From an uncultured Collinsella sp. (lineage in GTDB: Bacteria; Actinomycetota; Coriobacteriia; Coriobacteriales; Coriobacteriaceae), in contig UQKW01000001.1 in the NCBI GenBank assembly GCA_900541885.1, forward strand, positions 124,001 to 188,000: 64,000 nt of DNA, in the 5' to 3' direction. Positions 51,402 to 60,727 of the stretch are shown here, in pieces (the stretch's first letter is position 1; each line of letters starts with the position of its first letter). The translations under genes were made by a program, and so were the position numbers. The notes below the pieces were generated by a model, which was not told the DNA's origin, ran no database searches, and saw nothing but the letters and a program-made list of their open reading frames with translations.

Positions 51402-53873
51402 ATGCGGCATGTGCATATTCATGTGACGGGCATTGTGCAGGGCGTTGGCATGCGACCGTTTGTGTATCGCGAGGCCATGGCACATGGCATTTGTGGATGG
51501 GTGCTCAATGCGGGCGACGGCGTGCATATCGAGGCGCACGCTCCGGCCGATGCGCTCGATGCTTTTGTTGCCGCGCTTTCTGAGCATGCGCCTGCGGCAG
51601 CCCGCGTAGAGCATGTCGAGGTTGTGGACTTGGCAGCCAACGGTTGGGATGCCGCCAACGAACAGGGCTTTCGCATCGTAGCATCGCAGGACCGGACCGC
51701 GCACACGACGCTCGTCTCGCCCGATATCGCCACCTGCAACGATTGCTTGCGCGAATTGTTCGATCCCGCCGACCGACGCTATCACTACCCCTTTATCAAC
51801 TGCACTAACTGCGGGCCACGCTTTACCATCATCCGATCGTTGCCTTATGACCGAGCGGCCACGTCGATGGATTGTTTTCCCATGTGTCCCAGGTGTGCCG
51901 CGGAGTATGCCGACCCACTCGACCGGCGTTTTCACGCGCAGCCCGATGCCTGCTTTGATTGCGGTCCGCATATTACGTGGCGCGAGGCTGTAAACAGCGA
52001 TGCGTGCGGGAATTCGTCCGCGACACCGGCCGTCGGCACCACACGCGAGGCCAGCGACGCTATCATCGAGCGCTGCGTTGAGCTGCTGGCCAGCGGTGGC
52101 ATCGTCGCCATCAAGGGCCTGGGCGGATTCCATCTATCCTGTGACGCTGCCAACGAGCAGGCGGTGGCCGAGCTGCGCCGTCGCAAGCGTCGCAGCAATA
52201 AGCCGCTTGCCGTCATGGTGCGCAGTCTTGCCGATGCCGGGCGCCTGTGCCATATCGACGATGCTGAACGCGATCTGCTCGCCGGCAGTATCCGCCCCAT
52301 CGTGCTGCTGCGCCGGCGGGCTGTTTGCGGGAACGACGGCGATTCTTCCGACGCCCTCGTACTCGCACCGTCCGTCGCGCGCGACCTGCCCGAACTTGGC
52401 GTTATGCTCCCCTACACCCCGCTTCAGCATCTTCTGCTTGCAGCTGCCGCGTCGCACGGTATGCACGCGCTCGTCATGACCAGCGGCAACCTGAGCGAAG
52501 AGCCCATCGAGACCGATGACGATCTTGCCTGGGAGCGCCTCGTTGCCGCCGGCATTGCCGACGCGCTGCTCGGCAACGATCGAGCGATTCTCTCGCGCTA
52601 TGACGATTCCGTGGTGCGCGTGGTCGACGGCGCCGTTATGCCCGTTCGCCGCGCTCGTGGATATGCACCCCAGCCGCTGCCGTTGCCGGCGCTCGACGGC
52701 GCTCCGTCCTGCGTACTCGCCTGCGGGCCGCAACAAAAGGCCACGATTACGCTCACGCGTGAAGGGACGAACGGCGAGGCGACCTGTTTTGTGTCGCAGC
52801 ATATCGGCGATGTTGAAAACGGCGGGACCTTCGATGCCTGGAACGCCGCGCGCACGCGCTTGGAAGATCTCTTTGACTTGGCGCCCGCCGCCTTGGCCTG
52901 CGATTTACACCCCAGCTATCTATCGGGCCAGTGGGCGCGCGAGCAGGCGCGAAAATGCAATCTGCCGCTCGTCGAGGTGCAGCACCATCATGCGCATATC
53001 GCGAGCGTAATGGCCGAGGCCATCGCCGCGAGCCAGCTTACAACCGACGCGCGCGTCCTTGGCATCGCCTTTGACGGCACCGGCGCCGGCACCGATGGGA
53101 CCATTTGGGGCGGCGAGTTTCTTGTTGCCAGCCTTGGCGGCTTTGAGCGCGCCGCGCATTTGCGCACCTGGGCGCTCCCCGGTGGGGCGGCCTCCGTGCG
53201 CGACGCCCGCCGCAACGCCTTCGCCCTGCTCAGTGAGCTCGGCCTGCTCGAGCACCCAGGTGCCGCTCGGCTTTTGGACAGCCTCGACGAACAAACGCGC
53301 AGCGTGACAGCCACCATGATCGAGCGCGGCATCAACAGCCCGCGTACCAGCAGCATGGGGCGTCTCTTTGATGCCGCGGCAGCAATTCTGGGCATCTGCG
53401 ACAAGGCAACCTACGAGGGCGAACCCGCCATAGAACTCGAAGCCGCCGCCTGGCGCGCGCTCGACAACGAAATCGCCCATTTTCCCGACGACAACGCCGG
53501 CTATTTCGCATCTGGCCCATCGTGGCTGGACGGCCCCTATGTTCTGGACCAGAAAGCGCTCTTTGAGGCACTTTTGGGAGGAATTGAAGCCGGAGCGCCC
53601 GCCGACAGGCTCGCACTCGATTTCCATGTCGCCGTCGCGCGCTCCTCGGCGCGCATCGCCAGCGATATCTGCGTGCACGAGGGCATCGACACCGTCGCGC
53701 TCTCGGGCGGCGTGTTCATGAACCGACTTCTGCTTCAGCTTCTCACCCGCGAGCTCAAAAGCGCAGGCTTTACTGTCCTTGTCCCCCACACCGTACCCGT
53801 CAATGACGGCTGCATCGCCTACGGTCAGGCAGCAGTCGCACGCACTCGCCTCGCACAGGTCGCGCCACAATAG
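51402..53873 (+). CDS. hypF: Hydrogenase maturation carbamoyltransferase HypF
   Basis: An 823-residue protein that makes the CN ligands of the [NiFe] centre from carbamoyl phosphate. The acylphosphatase domain (VTGIVQGVGMRPFVYREA) is followed by zinc fingers (CNDCLRELFDP, CTNCGPRFTI, CPRCAAEYADP, CFDCGPH), a YrdC-like domain (IKGLGGFHLSCDAANE, KRRSNKPLAVMVR) and a Kae1/HypF C-terminal domain (VQHHHAHIASVMAE, GIAFDGTGAGTDGTIWGGEF, LSGGVFMNRLLL). The ATG at 51402 follows GAGGGG. First of hypF-C-D-E. Confidence 0.97.
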   Translation: MRHVHIHVTGIVQGVGMRPFVYREAMAHGICGWVLNAGDGVHIEAHAPADALDAFVAALSEHAPAAARVEHVEVVDLAANGWDAANEQGFRIVASQDRTAHTTLVSPDIATCNDCLRELFDPADRRYHYPFINCTNCGPRFTIIRSLPYDRAATSMDCFPMCPRCAAEYADPLDRRFHAQPDACFDCGPHITWREAVNSDACGNSSATPAVGTTREASDAIIERCVELLASGGIVAIKGLGGFHLSCDAANEQAVAELRRRKRRSNKPLAVMVRSLADAGRLCHIDDAERDLLAGSIRPIVLLRRRAVCGNDGDSSDALVLAPSVARDLPELGVMLPYTPLQHLLLAAAASHGMHALVMTSGNLSEEPIETDDDLAWERLVAAGIADALLGNDRAILSRYDDSVVRVVDGAVMPVRRARGYAPQPLPLPALDGAPSCVLACGPQQKATITLTREGTNGEATCFVSQHIGDVENGGTFDAWNAARTRLEDLFDLAPAALACDLHPSYLSGQWAREQARKCNLPLVEVQHHHAHIASVMAEAIAASQLTTDARVLGIAFDGTGAGTDGTIWGGEFLVASLGGFERAAHLRTWALPGGAASVRDARRNAFALLSELGLLEHPGAARLLDSLDEQTRSVTATMIERGINSPRTSSMGRLFDAAAAILGICDKATYEGEPAIELEAAAWRALDNEIAHFPDDNAGYFASGPSWLDGPYVLDQKALFEALLGGIEAGAPADRLALDFHVAVARSSARIASDICVHEGIDTVALSGGVFMNRLLLQLLTRELKSAGFTVLVPHTVPVNDGCIAYGQAAVARTRLAQVAPQ

Positions 53874-54004
53874 GCTGTTCGGCCAGCCCGCAAGCCGCCG
53901 TCTCACAGGTGTAGCGCGTTTGCCCGCAGCGCCCGCGAGCGCTACCATCAACTGATGGATTATTGAGCGCCCGTCCAGCGCAAAGCGTATAAAAGGGGAA
54001 CAAT

Positions 54005-54265
54005 ATGTGCCTTGCCGTTCCCGGTAAAGTAGTCAAACGCGACGACGACCTCAAGGCCACCGTCGACATGATGGGCATCGAGCGCCCCGTGTCGCTGCGA
54101 CTCGTGCCGACGGCGCAGGTTGGCGACTATATTCTCGTACACGCCGGCTTTGGCATCCAGATTGTCAACGAGCAGGAAGCGCAGGAAACGCTCGAGCTTG
54201 TTAACGCCATGTCCGAGCTGGTCGAAGAAGACCAGCTTGCCACCAACCCGGCGGAGGCTTACTAG
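54005..54265 (+). CDS. hypC: Hydrogenase maturation chaperone HypC
   Basis: An 86-residue protein beginning Met-Cys-Leu-Ala-Val-Pro, with the essential N-terminal Cys, and GDYILVHAGFGIQIVNEQEA. It carries the Fe(CN)2CO unit with HypD. AAAAGGGG lies before the ATG. It shares one base with the hypD start, so the pair is co-translated. Confidence 0.97.
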   Translation: MCLAVPGKVVKRDDDLKATVDMMGIERPVSLRLVPTAQVGDYILVHAGFGIQIVNEQEAQETLELVNAMSELVEEDQLATNPAEAY

Positions 54266-55377
54266 TGGCGCCCGAGCAGCCGGCTCGCTCCGGTATCGAC
54301 TTCTCGGCATTCCGCGATCCCAAGCTGGCTCGCGAGCTCATCGAGCGCATTCATGAGCTTGTCGGCGACCGCGCCATCAACCTTATGGAAGTCTGCGGCA
54401 CGCATACCGTGAGCATCGGGCGTTATGGCTTTCGCTCCATTATGCCGGCCGGGCTCAAGCTGCTGAGCGGCCCAGGCTGCCCCGTCTGCGTCACCGCCAA
54501 CCGCGACATCGACCACGCGATCGCGCTCGCCAACATAGACCGCGCCATCATCACCACCTTTGGCGACATGATGCGCGTGCCCGGATCATCCACCTCGCTC
54601 GCTGCGCAAAAGGCGGCAGGGCGCGATATTCGCATCGTCTATTCCCCGCTCGACGCGCTCGACATTGCCAAGCAAAACCCCGATCGCCCGGTCATTTTTA
54701 TGGGCGTGGGCTTTGAGACTACGACGCCCACCATCGCCGCCGCCATCTTGGAGGCCGATGCACGCGGACTCCAGAACTTCTCGGTCTACTGCGCCCACAA
54801 GACCACGCCGCCGGCGCTGCGCGCCATCGCCAACGATCCCGAGACCACTATCGACGGCTTCATCCTGCCGGGCCACGTCGCCACCATCACGGGCTTAGCC
54901 CCCTTTGGCTTTTTGGTCGACGAGTTTAAGACTCCAGGCGTGGTAACGGGATTTGAGCCGGTCGACATCTTGCAGGGTATCTGCATGCTGGTCCAGATGG
55001 TTGTTGAGGGGCAACCCGCGATCGACAACGCCTACCGTCGCGGCGTCAATGCCGACGGCAATCCTGTGGCGCGCCAGCTGGTCGAGCAGGTATTTGAGCC
55101 GTGCGATACCACGTGGCGCGGGCTGGGATCGATTGCGGCTTCGGGACTCGCCATTCGTCCCGAGTTTTCGCACTTTGATGCCAGCATGCGCTTTGACGTG
55201 TCCATCGAGCCGACGGTCGAGCCACGCGGGTGCCGCTGCGGCGACGTGCTGCGCGGGGCCATTACGCCGAGCGACTGCCCCCTGTTCGGCCACGCTTGTA
55301 CGCCCGAGCATCCCGTCGGCCCCTGCATGGTGAGCTCCGAGGGCAGCTGCGCAGCATATTTCCGCTACCGAGGCTAA
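54265..55377 (+). CDS. hypD: Hydrogenase maturation scaffold HypD
   Basis: A 370-residue [4Fe-4S] protein that with HypC builds the Fe(CN)2CO group. Conserved blocks are LMEVCGTHTVSIGRYG, GPGCPVCVT, FMGVGFETTTPT, KTTPPALRAI, GHVATITG, and C-terminal Cys in CRCGDVLRG, CPLFGHAC and GPCMVSSEGSCAAYF. GTG start in the TAGTG overlap with hypC. Normal length. Confidence 0.97.
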   Translation: MAPEQPARSGIDFSAFRDPKLARELIERIHELVGDRAINLMEVCGTHTVSIGRYGFRSIMPAGLKLLSGPGCPVCVTANRDIDHAIALANIDRAIITTFGDMMRVPGSSTSLAAQKAAGRDIRIVYSPLDALDIAKQNPDRPVIFMGVGFETTTPTIAAAILEADARGLQNFSVYCAHKTTPPALRAIANDPETTIDGFILPGHVATITGLAPFGFLVDEFKTPGVVTGFEPVDILQGICMLVQMVVEGQPAIDNAYRRGVNADGNPVARQLVEQVFEPCDTTWRGLGSIAASGLAIRPEFSHFDASMRFDVSIEPTVEPRGCRCGDVLRGAITPSDCPLFGHACTPEHPVGPCMVSSEGSCAAYFRYRG

Positions 55378-55381
55378 TAGG

Positions 55382-55421
55382 TTCCGCCGTTCTAACGAAC
55401 GGCGGACCAGTCGACGCTGCG
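55382..55421. repeat. Hairpin repeat upstream of hypE (copy 2)
   Basis: CCGCCGTTC (55384-55392) and GAACGGCGG (55397-55405), then GACGCTGCGC. It matches the copy before hypA (19169) in stem, loop size and following bases. It lies between hypD and hypE. Confidence 0.75.
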
Positions 55422-55461
55422 CCTCACCCATATAATTCCACCCACGATTGGAGTTTTCGAT

Positions 55462-56496
55462 ATGTCCCATAGCATCACCGACAGCACCGTCCTGTTAGGC
55501 CACGGCTCTGGCGGTCAGATGATGAAACGCATCATCGATGAGGTCTTTTTGGATGCCTTTGGGTCGCCCGAGCTGCTCGAGGGCAACGACGCCGGCGTCG
55601 CTACGCTGCCCGCGAGCGGGCGCATCGCCATGTCGACCGACAGCTTTGTAGTCTCGCCGCAGTTCTTCCCCGGTGGCAACATCGGCCGCCTCGCTGTATG
55701 CGGAACCGTCAACGACGTCGCGACCTCGGGCGCCAACGTGCGCTACCTATCGTGCGGCTTTATCCTCGAAGAGGGCTATCCCATGGATAAGCTCCGCCAG
55801 ATTGTGCAGACGATGGCCGAGACGGCGCGCGAGGCGGGCGTGTCCATAATCACGGGCGACACTAAGGTGGTCGAGCGCGGCGGGGCCGACGGCGTCTATA
55901 TCAATACCGCCGGCGTGGGCGAGGTGCCTGCGGGCGTGGCGCTCAGCGGCGCAAACTGCCAGCCCGGCGATGTCATCCTGGTCTCGGGTACACTGGGCGA
56001 CCACGGCATCGCCATCATGAGCCAACGCGAGGGTCTGGCGTTTTCGAGCACCATCGAAAGCGATGCCGCGCCGCTCAACCACCTGATTGCCGATGTGCTT
56101 GCCGCAGCACCCGACACACGCTGCTTCCGCGACCCCACGCGCGGTGGCCTGGCCTCGACGCTCAACGAGTTTGCGCAGGCCAGCGGCGTTGCCATGGAGA
56201 TCGACGAGAAAGCTGTGCCCGTGCGCCCCGACGTGCAGGCAGCCTGCGAGATGCTCGGCTACGATGTGCTGCAGGTGGCAAACGAGGGCAAGATGGTCGC
56301 CGTCGTGCCGGCCGAGCAGGCCGATGCCGCGCTGGCCGCCATGCGCGCCGCCCGCTACGGCGAGAATGCCGCCGTCATCGGTCGCGTGCTGCCACTTGCC
56401 GAGGGCACCCGCCCCGCCGTGCGCGTGCGCACCGGCTGGGGCTCGACTCGTATCCTCGACATGCTCGTGGGAGAGCAGCTGCCGAGAATTTGCTAG
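55462..56496 (+). CDS. hypE: Hydrogenase maturation dehydratase HypE
   Basis: A 344-residue ATP-dependent enzyme that dehydrates the thiocarboxamide on its own C-terminal Cys; that Cys is the last residue (PRIC). The N-terminus LGHGSGGQMMKRIIDE, GNDAGVATL, STDSFVVSPQFFPGG, TGDTKVVERG and RDPTRGGLASTLNEFA fit the PurM-like fold. Last hyp gene of the cluster, 84 nt after hypD with a hairpin between. Confidence 0.97.
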   Translation: MSHSITDSTVLLGHGSGGQMMKRIIDEVFLDAFGSPELLEGNDAGVATLPASGRIAMSTDSFVVSPQFFPGGNIGRLAVCGTVNDVATSGANVRYLSCGFILEEGYPMDKLRQIVQTMAETAREAGVSIITGDTKVVERGGADGVYINTAGVGEVPAGVALSGANCQPGDVILVSGTLGDHGIAIMSQREGLAFSSTIESDAAPLNHLIADVLAAAPDTRCFRDPTRGGLASTLNEFAQASGVAMEIDEKAVPVRPDVQAACEMLGYDVLQVANEGKMVAVVPAEQADAALAAMRAARYGENAAVIGRVLPLAEGTRPAVRVRTGWGSTRILDMLVGEQLPRIC

Positions 56497-56620
56497 GGCG
56501 GAACCGCACGGTCGGCGCGATGCGGCTTGATATCCCTGGAGATGTTCAGATTCCAAGCTCGCCCAACGCGGAAGCCCAGTATTATGAGGTGCGTTTTTAA
56601 AGCCAATGACGGGAGCTTTC

Positions 56621-57289
56621 ATGGCAGCAGCTTTTTCCCATGTGATCTTTGATCTGGACGGCACCATCCTCAACACGCTCGAGGACCTGGCGGCCGCCGG
56701 CAACCATACCTGCGAGACGCACGGCTGGCCCACGTTTGCCGTAGACGAGTACCGCTACAAGGTGGGAAACGGCATGCTCAAGCTGGTTGAACGCTTTATG
56801 CCCGCCGAGTACGCGGGAGACAGCCGTATGTTTGAGCAGACGCTTGCCGAGTTTAGGGCTTACTACGGCGAGCACAAGGAGGACCACACTGCCCCCTATG
56901 CCGGCACGATCGAGATGCTCGACCGCCTGCGCGCCGCGGGTGTGCAGCTTGCCGTGCTCACCAACAAGGATCACGTCTCGGCAGTTCCGCTTATCGGGAA
57001 GTATTTTGGTTCTGAGTGCTTTGCGCTGGTACAGGGCCGTGTCGATGCGTTTCCGCCTAAGCCCGAAGCACCCGTCACGCTGCATGTGATGGAGGAGCTG
57101 GGCGCCGATCCGGCAACCACGATCTATGTGGGCGATTCCAATGTCGATATCCTAACCGGTCACAACGCCGGCCTTAAGAGCGCGGGCGTCAGCTGGGGCT
57201 TCCGCGGCCGCGCAGAGCTGGAAGCCGCCGGCGCCGACTACGTGGTGGACACCCAAGCAGAGCTCGCGGCGCTGGTGCTGGGCGAGTAA
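56621..57289 (+). CDS. HAD-family phosphatase (phosphoglycolate-phosphatase-like)
   Basis: A 222-residue hydrolase with all HAD motifs: FDLDGTILNT (nucleophile Asp), LTNKDH (Thr), FPPKPEAP (Lys) and YVGDSNVDILTGHNAG (acidic pair). The helical cap type and length fit Gph/PGP phosphatases. The substrate is not decided by sequence. The ATG at 56621 follows GGGAGCTTTC. It lies 124 nt after hypE and is probably separate. Confidence 0.9.
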   Translation: MAAAFSHVIFDLDGTILNTLEDLAAAGNHTCETHGWPTFAVDEYRYKVGNGMLKLVERFMPAEYAGDSRMFEQTLAEFRAYYGEHKEDHTAPYAGTIEMLDRLRAAGVQLAVLTNKDHVSAVPLIGKYFGSECFALVQGRVDAFPPKPEAPVTLHVMEELGADPATTIYVGDSNVDILTGHNAGLKSAGVSWGFRGRAELEAAGADYVVDTQAELAALVLGE

Positions 57290-57357
57290 CCACTCATCCC
57301 TTCCACGGGTAGCTAATGTGGGACGGGACTCTTTTAGCTGCCCCCGCAACAAAGAAA

Positions 57358-57399
57358 TGTCCCCGACTGCCGGCAGAAAAGGAACGTCCCCAAGTGCCG
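57358..57399. repeat. Intergenic GTCCC repeat, full copy
   Basis: TGTCCCCGACTGCCGGCAGA followed by AAAGGAACGTCCCCAAGTGCC. The first half recurs at about 36018-36038 and the second at about 37597-37618, on either side of the IS110 element, so this copy shows the uninterrupted form. Confidence 0.7.
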
Positions 57400-57484
57400 C
57401 CTTCGACAGCGATGGCAACGCCACAGGCACAAGTGCCACTTTAAGCCAGCCAAGGGAACGCCGTTGTTTTGGCAACGACAGCGA

Positions 57485-57583
57485 AAGCCCGCCAGAGCGA
57501 GCAAGGCGCCTTGAAACGAGGCGGCATTGACCTTCTGGTCATGCCGCCGAAGTTGAAAGGCAGATTGCCGCTCTGGCGGGCTT
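57485..57583. repeat. Nested inverted repeats after the HAD gene
   Basis: Outer arms AAGCCCGCCAGAGCG (57485-57499) and CGCTCTGGCGGGCTT (57569-57583) are perfect, and inside lie GGCGGCAT...ATGCCGCC (57520-57527, 57541-57548) plus GACC/GGTC. It is a large, branched hairpin between convergent genes and could terminate both. No gene from 57290 to 57627. Confidence 0.85.
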
Positions 57584-57627
57584 GCAGCGTCGAGCAGTTG
57601 CGGCGTTTGGTAAAACGCCGCAACGAA

Positions 57628-58185
57628 CTAGCTCATCATCGCATTCATCATCTCGGTGGTTGCGGAATCGTCGGCGGACCACTCGTTATCCTCGTTGGCG
57701 GAATACTTAAAGGTGACCTTGGTGTCCTTGGTCTTAGCGGCCTTGGTCACGTCGACCATGACCTGGCCGGCCATCTTGTACAGGTCGTCCTCGGACGGCA
57801 GCTCGTCGAGCGCTGCGACCTTCTCCTGATACTGAGTAGCAAAATCTTCGACAATCTTGTTCATGGACTTGCAGGTTATGGTGACCTCGGCGGTCGCGGT
57901 GCCCTTGTCCTCGTCGACCGTCACATCGCCGATCTTGTAGTCAAAGCCCTCGAGATAGCTCTTGGCATACTCCTTGGGATCGATGCCCAGCTGCTCAAAC
58001 TCGTCGCCCGAAGCCTCTTCCAGGCCGGAGAGGAAGTCATCGCCGCCGTTCTTGATCTCGTCAAACTGACTCGTAAGGTCATTGGTGATGAGCTCCTCCA
58101 CCGAAGGCCCTCCGCAGCCGGAAAGCAAAACCACGCACGCGACCAGGGCAGCCATCAGGGGCGCAAGCAGCAGCTTCTTTTTCAT
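57628..58185 (-). CDS. Lipoprotein of unknown function
   Basis: A 185-residue lipoprotein with a signal peptide KKKLLLAPLMAALVACVVLL and lipobox LSGC at about residue 23. The mature domain (about 160 residues) is acidic with a helical start (SVEELITNDLTSQFDEIKNG) and a beta part (YKIGDVTVDEDKGTATAEVT), the pattern of DUF5105/DUF4878-like lipoproteins. GGAGGAATGTC precedes the ATG at 58185. Function unknown. Confidence 0.8.
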   Translation of the reverse strand: MKKKLLLAPLMAALVACVVLLSGCGGPSVEELITNDLTSQFDEIKNGGDDFLSGLEEASGDEFEQLGIDPKEYAKSYLEGFDYKIGDVTVDEDKGTATAEVTITCKSMNKIVEDFATQYQEKVAALDELPSEDDLYKMAGQVMVDVTKAAKTKDTKVTFKYSANEDNEWSADDSATTEMMNAMMS

Positions 58186-58362
58186 GACATTCCTCCAAAC
58201 AAGCGGCGCCGCGCTCCCTACGCAGCGCACGTCGTGACAGTAAGTCCATATTAGCGGCCCGGCCCAACCCCCTGCGTCGCAAAAGCGCAGGCGGCTCAAT
58301 TTGACGAACGAATGGCCCTTAAGGCAAGCCCCCTGCAATAAAATGCACCTGCTTAGCCTATT

Positions 58363-58395
58363 AAAAAAGGGTGGCCGGATAACCCGACCACCCTT
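58363..58395 (-). terminator. Intrinsic terminator of the IIA-Glc gene
   Basis: On the minus strand AAGGGTGGTCGGG and CCGGCCACCCTT pair with one mismatch around a 3-4-nt loop, then TTTTT. It lies 24 nt past the stop. Confidence 0.88.
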
Positions 58396-58418
58396 GTGCA
58401 TCTTCTGGATGCCGCAGA

Positions 58419-58955
58419 CTACTTGCGGACGACCTTAACGATGGCGTCACCGGCGGCGACGGCAGACTCAGCCTCGACGGCGAGCTCGACATCGGCAAAC
58501 TCGGCGGTGTTGGACACGGCCACGACGACGCAGTCCTTGTAACCGGCGGCAGCGATCTTGGCGCGGTCGATCTTGAGCAAGGGCTGGCCAGCCTTAACGA
58601 CATCGTCAGCCTTGACGAAGCCCTCGAAGCCGTCGCCGTTCATGTTGACGGTATCGACGCCAACGTGCACCAGAACCTCGATGCCGCTATCGGACTGCAG
58701 GCCCACGGCGTGACCCATGGTGACGGTCACCTTGCCGTCGCAGGGAGCGTAGACCAGATCGTCCTCGGGCCACACGGCGCAGCCCTTGCCCAGCACCTCG
58801 CCGCTAAAGACGGGATCGGGCACGTCGGCCATCTTGATGACCTTGCCCTTGACGGGCGAGCACAGCACGTCGGCGCCGGCAGAAGTAGAGATGGAGGCAG
58901 GAGCAGCGGCAGCCGCGGGCTCAGCCTTCTTCTTGAACATGTCAAACAGACCCAT
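58419..58955 (-). CDS. crr: PTS glucose-type IIA protein
   Basis: A 178-residue cytosolic phosphocarrier. The phospho-His is in IEVLVHVGVDTVNMNGDGFE; the other active His is in TMGHAVGLQ. The N-terminus is a short Ala-rich linker after MGLFDMFKKK, as in stand-alone IIA-Glc. It may phosphorylate IIBC permeases elsewhere; a beta-glucoside route fits the neighbouring GH1 gene. AGGAGAAAACGT precedes the ATG at 58955. Confidence 0.92.
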   Translation of the reverse strand: MGLFDMFKKKAEPAAAAAPASISTSAGADVLCSPVKGKVIKMADVPDPVFSGEVLGKGCAVWPEDDLVYAPCDGKVTVTMGHAVGLQSDSGIEVLVHVGVDTVNMNGDGFEGFVKADDVVKAGQPLLKIDRAKIAAAGYKDCVVVAVSNTAEFADVELAVEAESAVAAGDAIVKVVRK

Positions 58956-59105
58956 ACGTTTTCTCCTCTTGATTAAGCGCAACGTTATGCGCATGCCTAT
59001 GGTGATTATAGTGCCAAATGATCAAATTGCTGAGGTGAGGGCTCGAATCGCAAGCCCTTCCAAGCCCTTCCCAAAACCTTTTACCAGTGGCACTCATATT
59101 GTCGA

Positions 59106-60554
59106 TTACTCCAAGCCCTCGGCGCCGTTGGACTTGATGATCTTCTGATATGCGAAGAAGCTGTCCTTGCGGCGACGCTCGTAGGTACCGGTGCCGTCGT
59201 CGTACTTATCGACGTGGATGAAGCCGTAGCGCTTGCGCATCTCGCCAGTGCCGGCGGAAACCAGGTCGATGGGACCCCACCAGGTGTAGGCGATCAGGTC
59301 AACGCCGTCGGCGATGGCCTCGCCCATAGCCTTGATGTGGCTCTGCAGATAGGCGATGCGGTACGGGTCGTGGATGGAGCCGTCCTCCTCGACCTCGTCG
59401 TAGGCACCCATGCCGTTCTCGACCACCATCAGCGGAATCTCGTAGCGGGCGTAAATCTCGTTGAAGGCGATGCGCAGGCCCAGCGGATCGATCTGCCAGC
59501 CCCAGTCGGTGGACTCCAGATAGGGATTCTTGCCGCCAAAGGTCATGTTGCCCTCGGTCATCTCGTGGTCCTTGTGGGTGCCCACGGTGCCGGACATGTA
59601 GTAGCTAAAGGTGTAGAAATCAACCTTGCCGTCGGCGATATCCTGCAGGTCGCCGTCCTCCATCACGAGCTCAACATCGTTCTCGGCCCAGAAGCGCTTG
59701 GCATAGAACGGGTACTTGCCGCGCACCTGTACGTCGGAGCAATACCAGTTCATGGTGTTCATCTCCTGCTGCGTGGCGAACACGTCGGCCGGATCGCACG
59801 TGGCGGCATAGGAGAGGATGAAGCAGTCCATGTTGCCCATCTTAAACTGCGGGTAATGCTCGTGGGCATAGCGCACGACGCGGCCGCTGGCGACAAACTG
59901 GTGATGCAGCGCCTGCATACGAGCCTGCGGCGTGGTATGGACCGCCGATGCCGGACCCTCAAAGCCCTGAATCATGCTGGTCTCAAAGAGGTTGCCCATG
60001 TCCTGAGTACCGCAGTTGATCTCGTTGAAGGTGAGCCAGAACTTGACCTTGTCCTGATAGCGGTCGAAGACGGTCTGGCAGTACTTCTCAAAGAAGCTGA
60101 TGAGCTCGCGGCTCGCCCAGCCGTTGTATTTCTCGACCAGGTGATAGGGCATCTCGTAGTGCGAGAGGGTCACGAACGGCTCGATATTGTGGGCGCGCAG
60201 GCAGTCGAAGACGCGGTCGTAGAAGGCGAGACCGGCCTCATTGGGCTCAGCGTCGTCGCCGTTGGGGAAGATACGGCTCCAGGAGATGGACATGCGGAAC
60301 ATATTGAAGCCCATCTCGGCGAACAGCGCGATGTCCTCCTCGTAGTGATGGTAGAAATCGATACCATCATGATTGGGGTAGAAGCGGTTGGGGTCGATGT
60401 CGATCGTAATCTGACGTGGCTCCTTGTAGCTGCCGCCCAAGAAATGGTCGTCGACGGAAGGACCGCGGCCGTCCACGTTCCAAGCGCCCTCAAACTGGTT
60501 GGCGGCGGTGGCGCCACCCCAATAGAAACCCTTGGGGAACTTGATGTTTGCCAT
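59106..60554 (-). CDS. GH1 6-phospho-beta-glucosidase
   Basis: A 482-residue glycoside hydrolase that splits phosphorylated beta-glucosides imported by a PTS. The N-terminus is FPKGFYWGGATAANQFEGAW, the acid-base Glu is in FWLTFNEINCG and the nucleophile Glu in LMVVENGMGAYD. SWSRIFPNGDDAEPNEAGL and the C-terminal KRYGFIHVDKYDDG with its Lys suit the phospho-sugar subgroup (BglA/AscB). AAAGGAGATGCTC precedes the ATG at 60554. Confidence 0.95.
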   Translation of the reverse strand: MANIKFPKGFYWGGATAANQFEGAWNVDGRGPSVDDHFLGGSYKEPRQITIDIDPNRFYPNHDGIDFYHHYEEDIALFAEMGFNMFRMSISWSRIFPNGDDAEPNEAGLAFYDRVFDCLRAHNIEPFVTLSHYEMPYHLVEKYNGWASRELISFFEKYCQTVFDRYQDKVKFWLTFNEINCGTQDMGNLFETSMIQGFEGPASAVHTTPQARMQALHHQFVASGRVVRYAHEHYPQFKMGNMDCFILSYAATCDPADVFATQQEMNTMNWYCSDVQVRGKYPFYAKRFWAENDVELVMEDGDLQDIADGKVDFYTFSYYMSGTVGTHKDHEMTEGNMTFGGKNPYLESTDWGWQIDPLGLRIAFNEIYARYEIPLMVVENGMGAYDEVEEDGSIHDPYRIAYLQSHIKAMGEAIADGVDLIAYTWWGPIDLVSAGTGEMRKRYGFIHVDKYDDGTGTYERRRKDSFFAYQKIIKSNGAEGLE

Positions 60555-60689
60555 GAGCATCTCCTTTGCATCGCGGGTCGATAATCCGAGTATCGCCTGC
60601 GCACGGGACGGGCAGAAGCGGGCGCGCCAAACCCGACACTTCTTTTCGCGCCCACGGACCGCCGCCGCCCCGTCCCTGACACTTCCTGA

Positions 60690-60725
60690 TACCGACCAAC
60701 AAAGGGACAGGTTTATTTTGGAAGG
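60690..60725. repeat. Half copy of the GGGACAGGTTT repeat
   Basis: CAACAAAGGGACAGGTTTAT followed by TTTGGAAGGTTTTAT matches one arm of the 30-bp inverted repeat at 51308, without a second arm. It sits against the 3' end of the AraC-type gene. Confidence 0.65.
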
Positions 60726-60727
60726 TT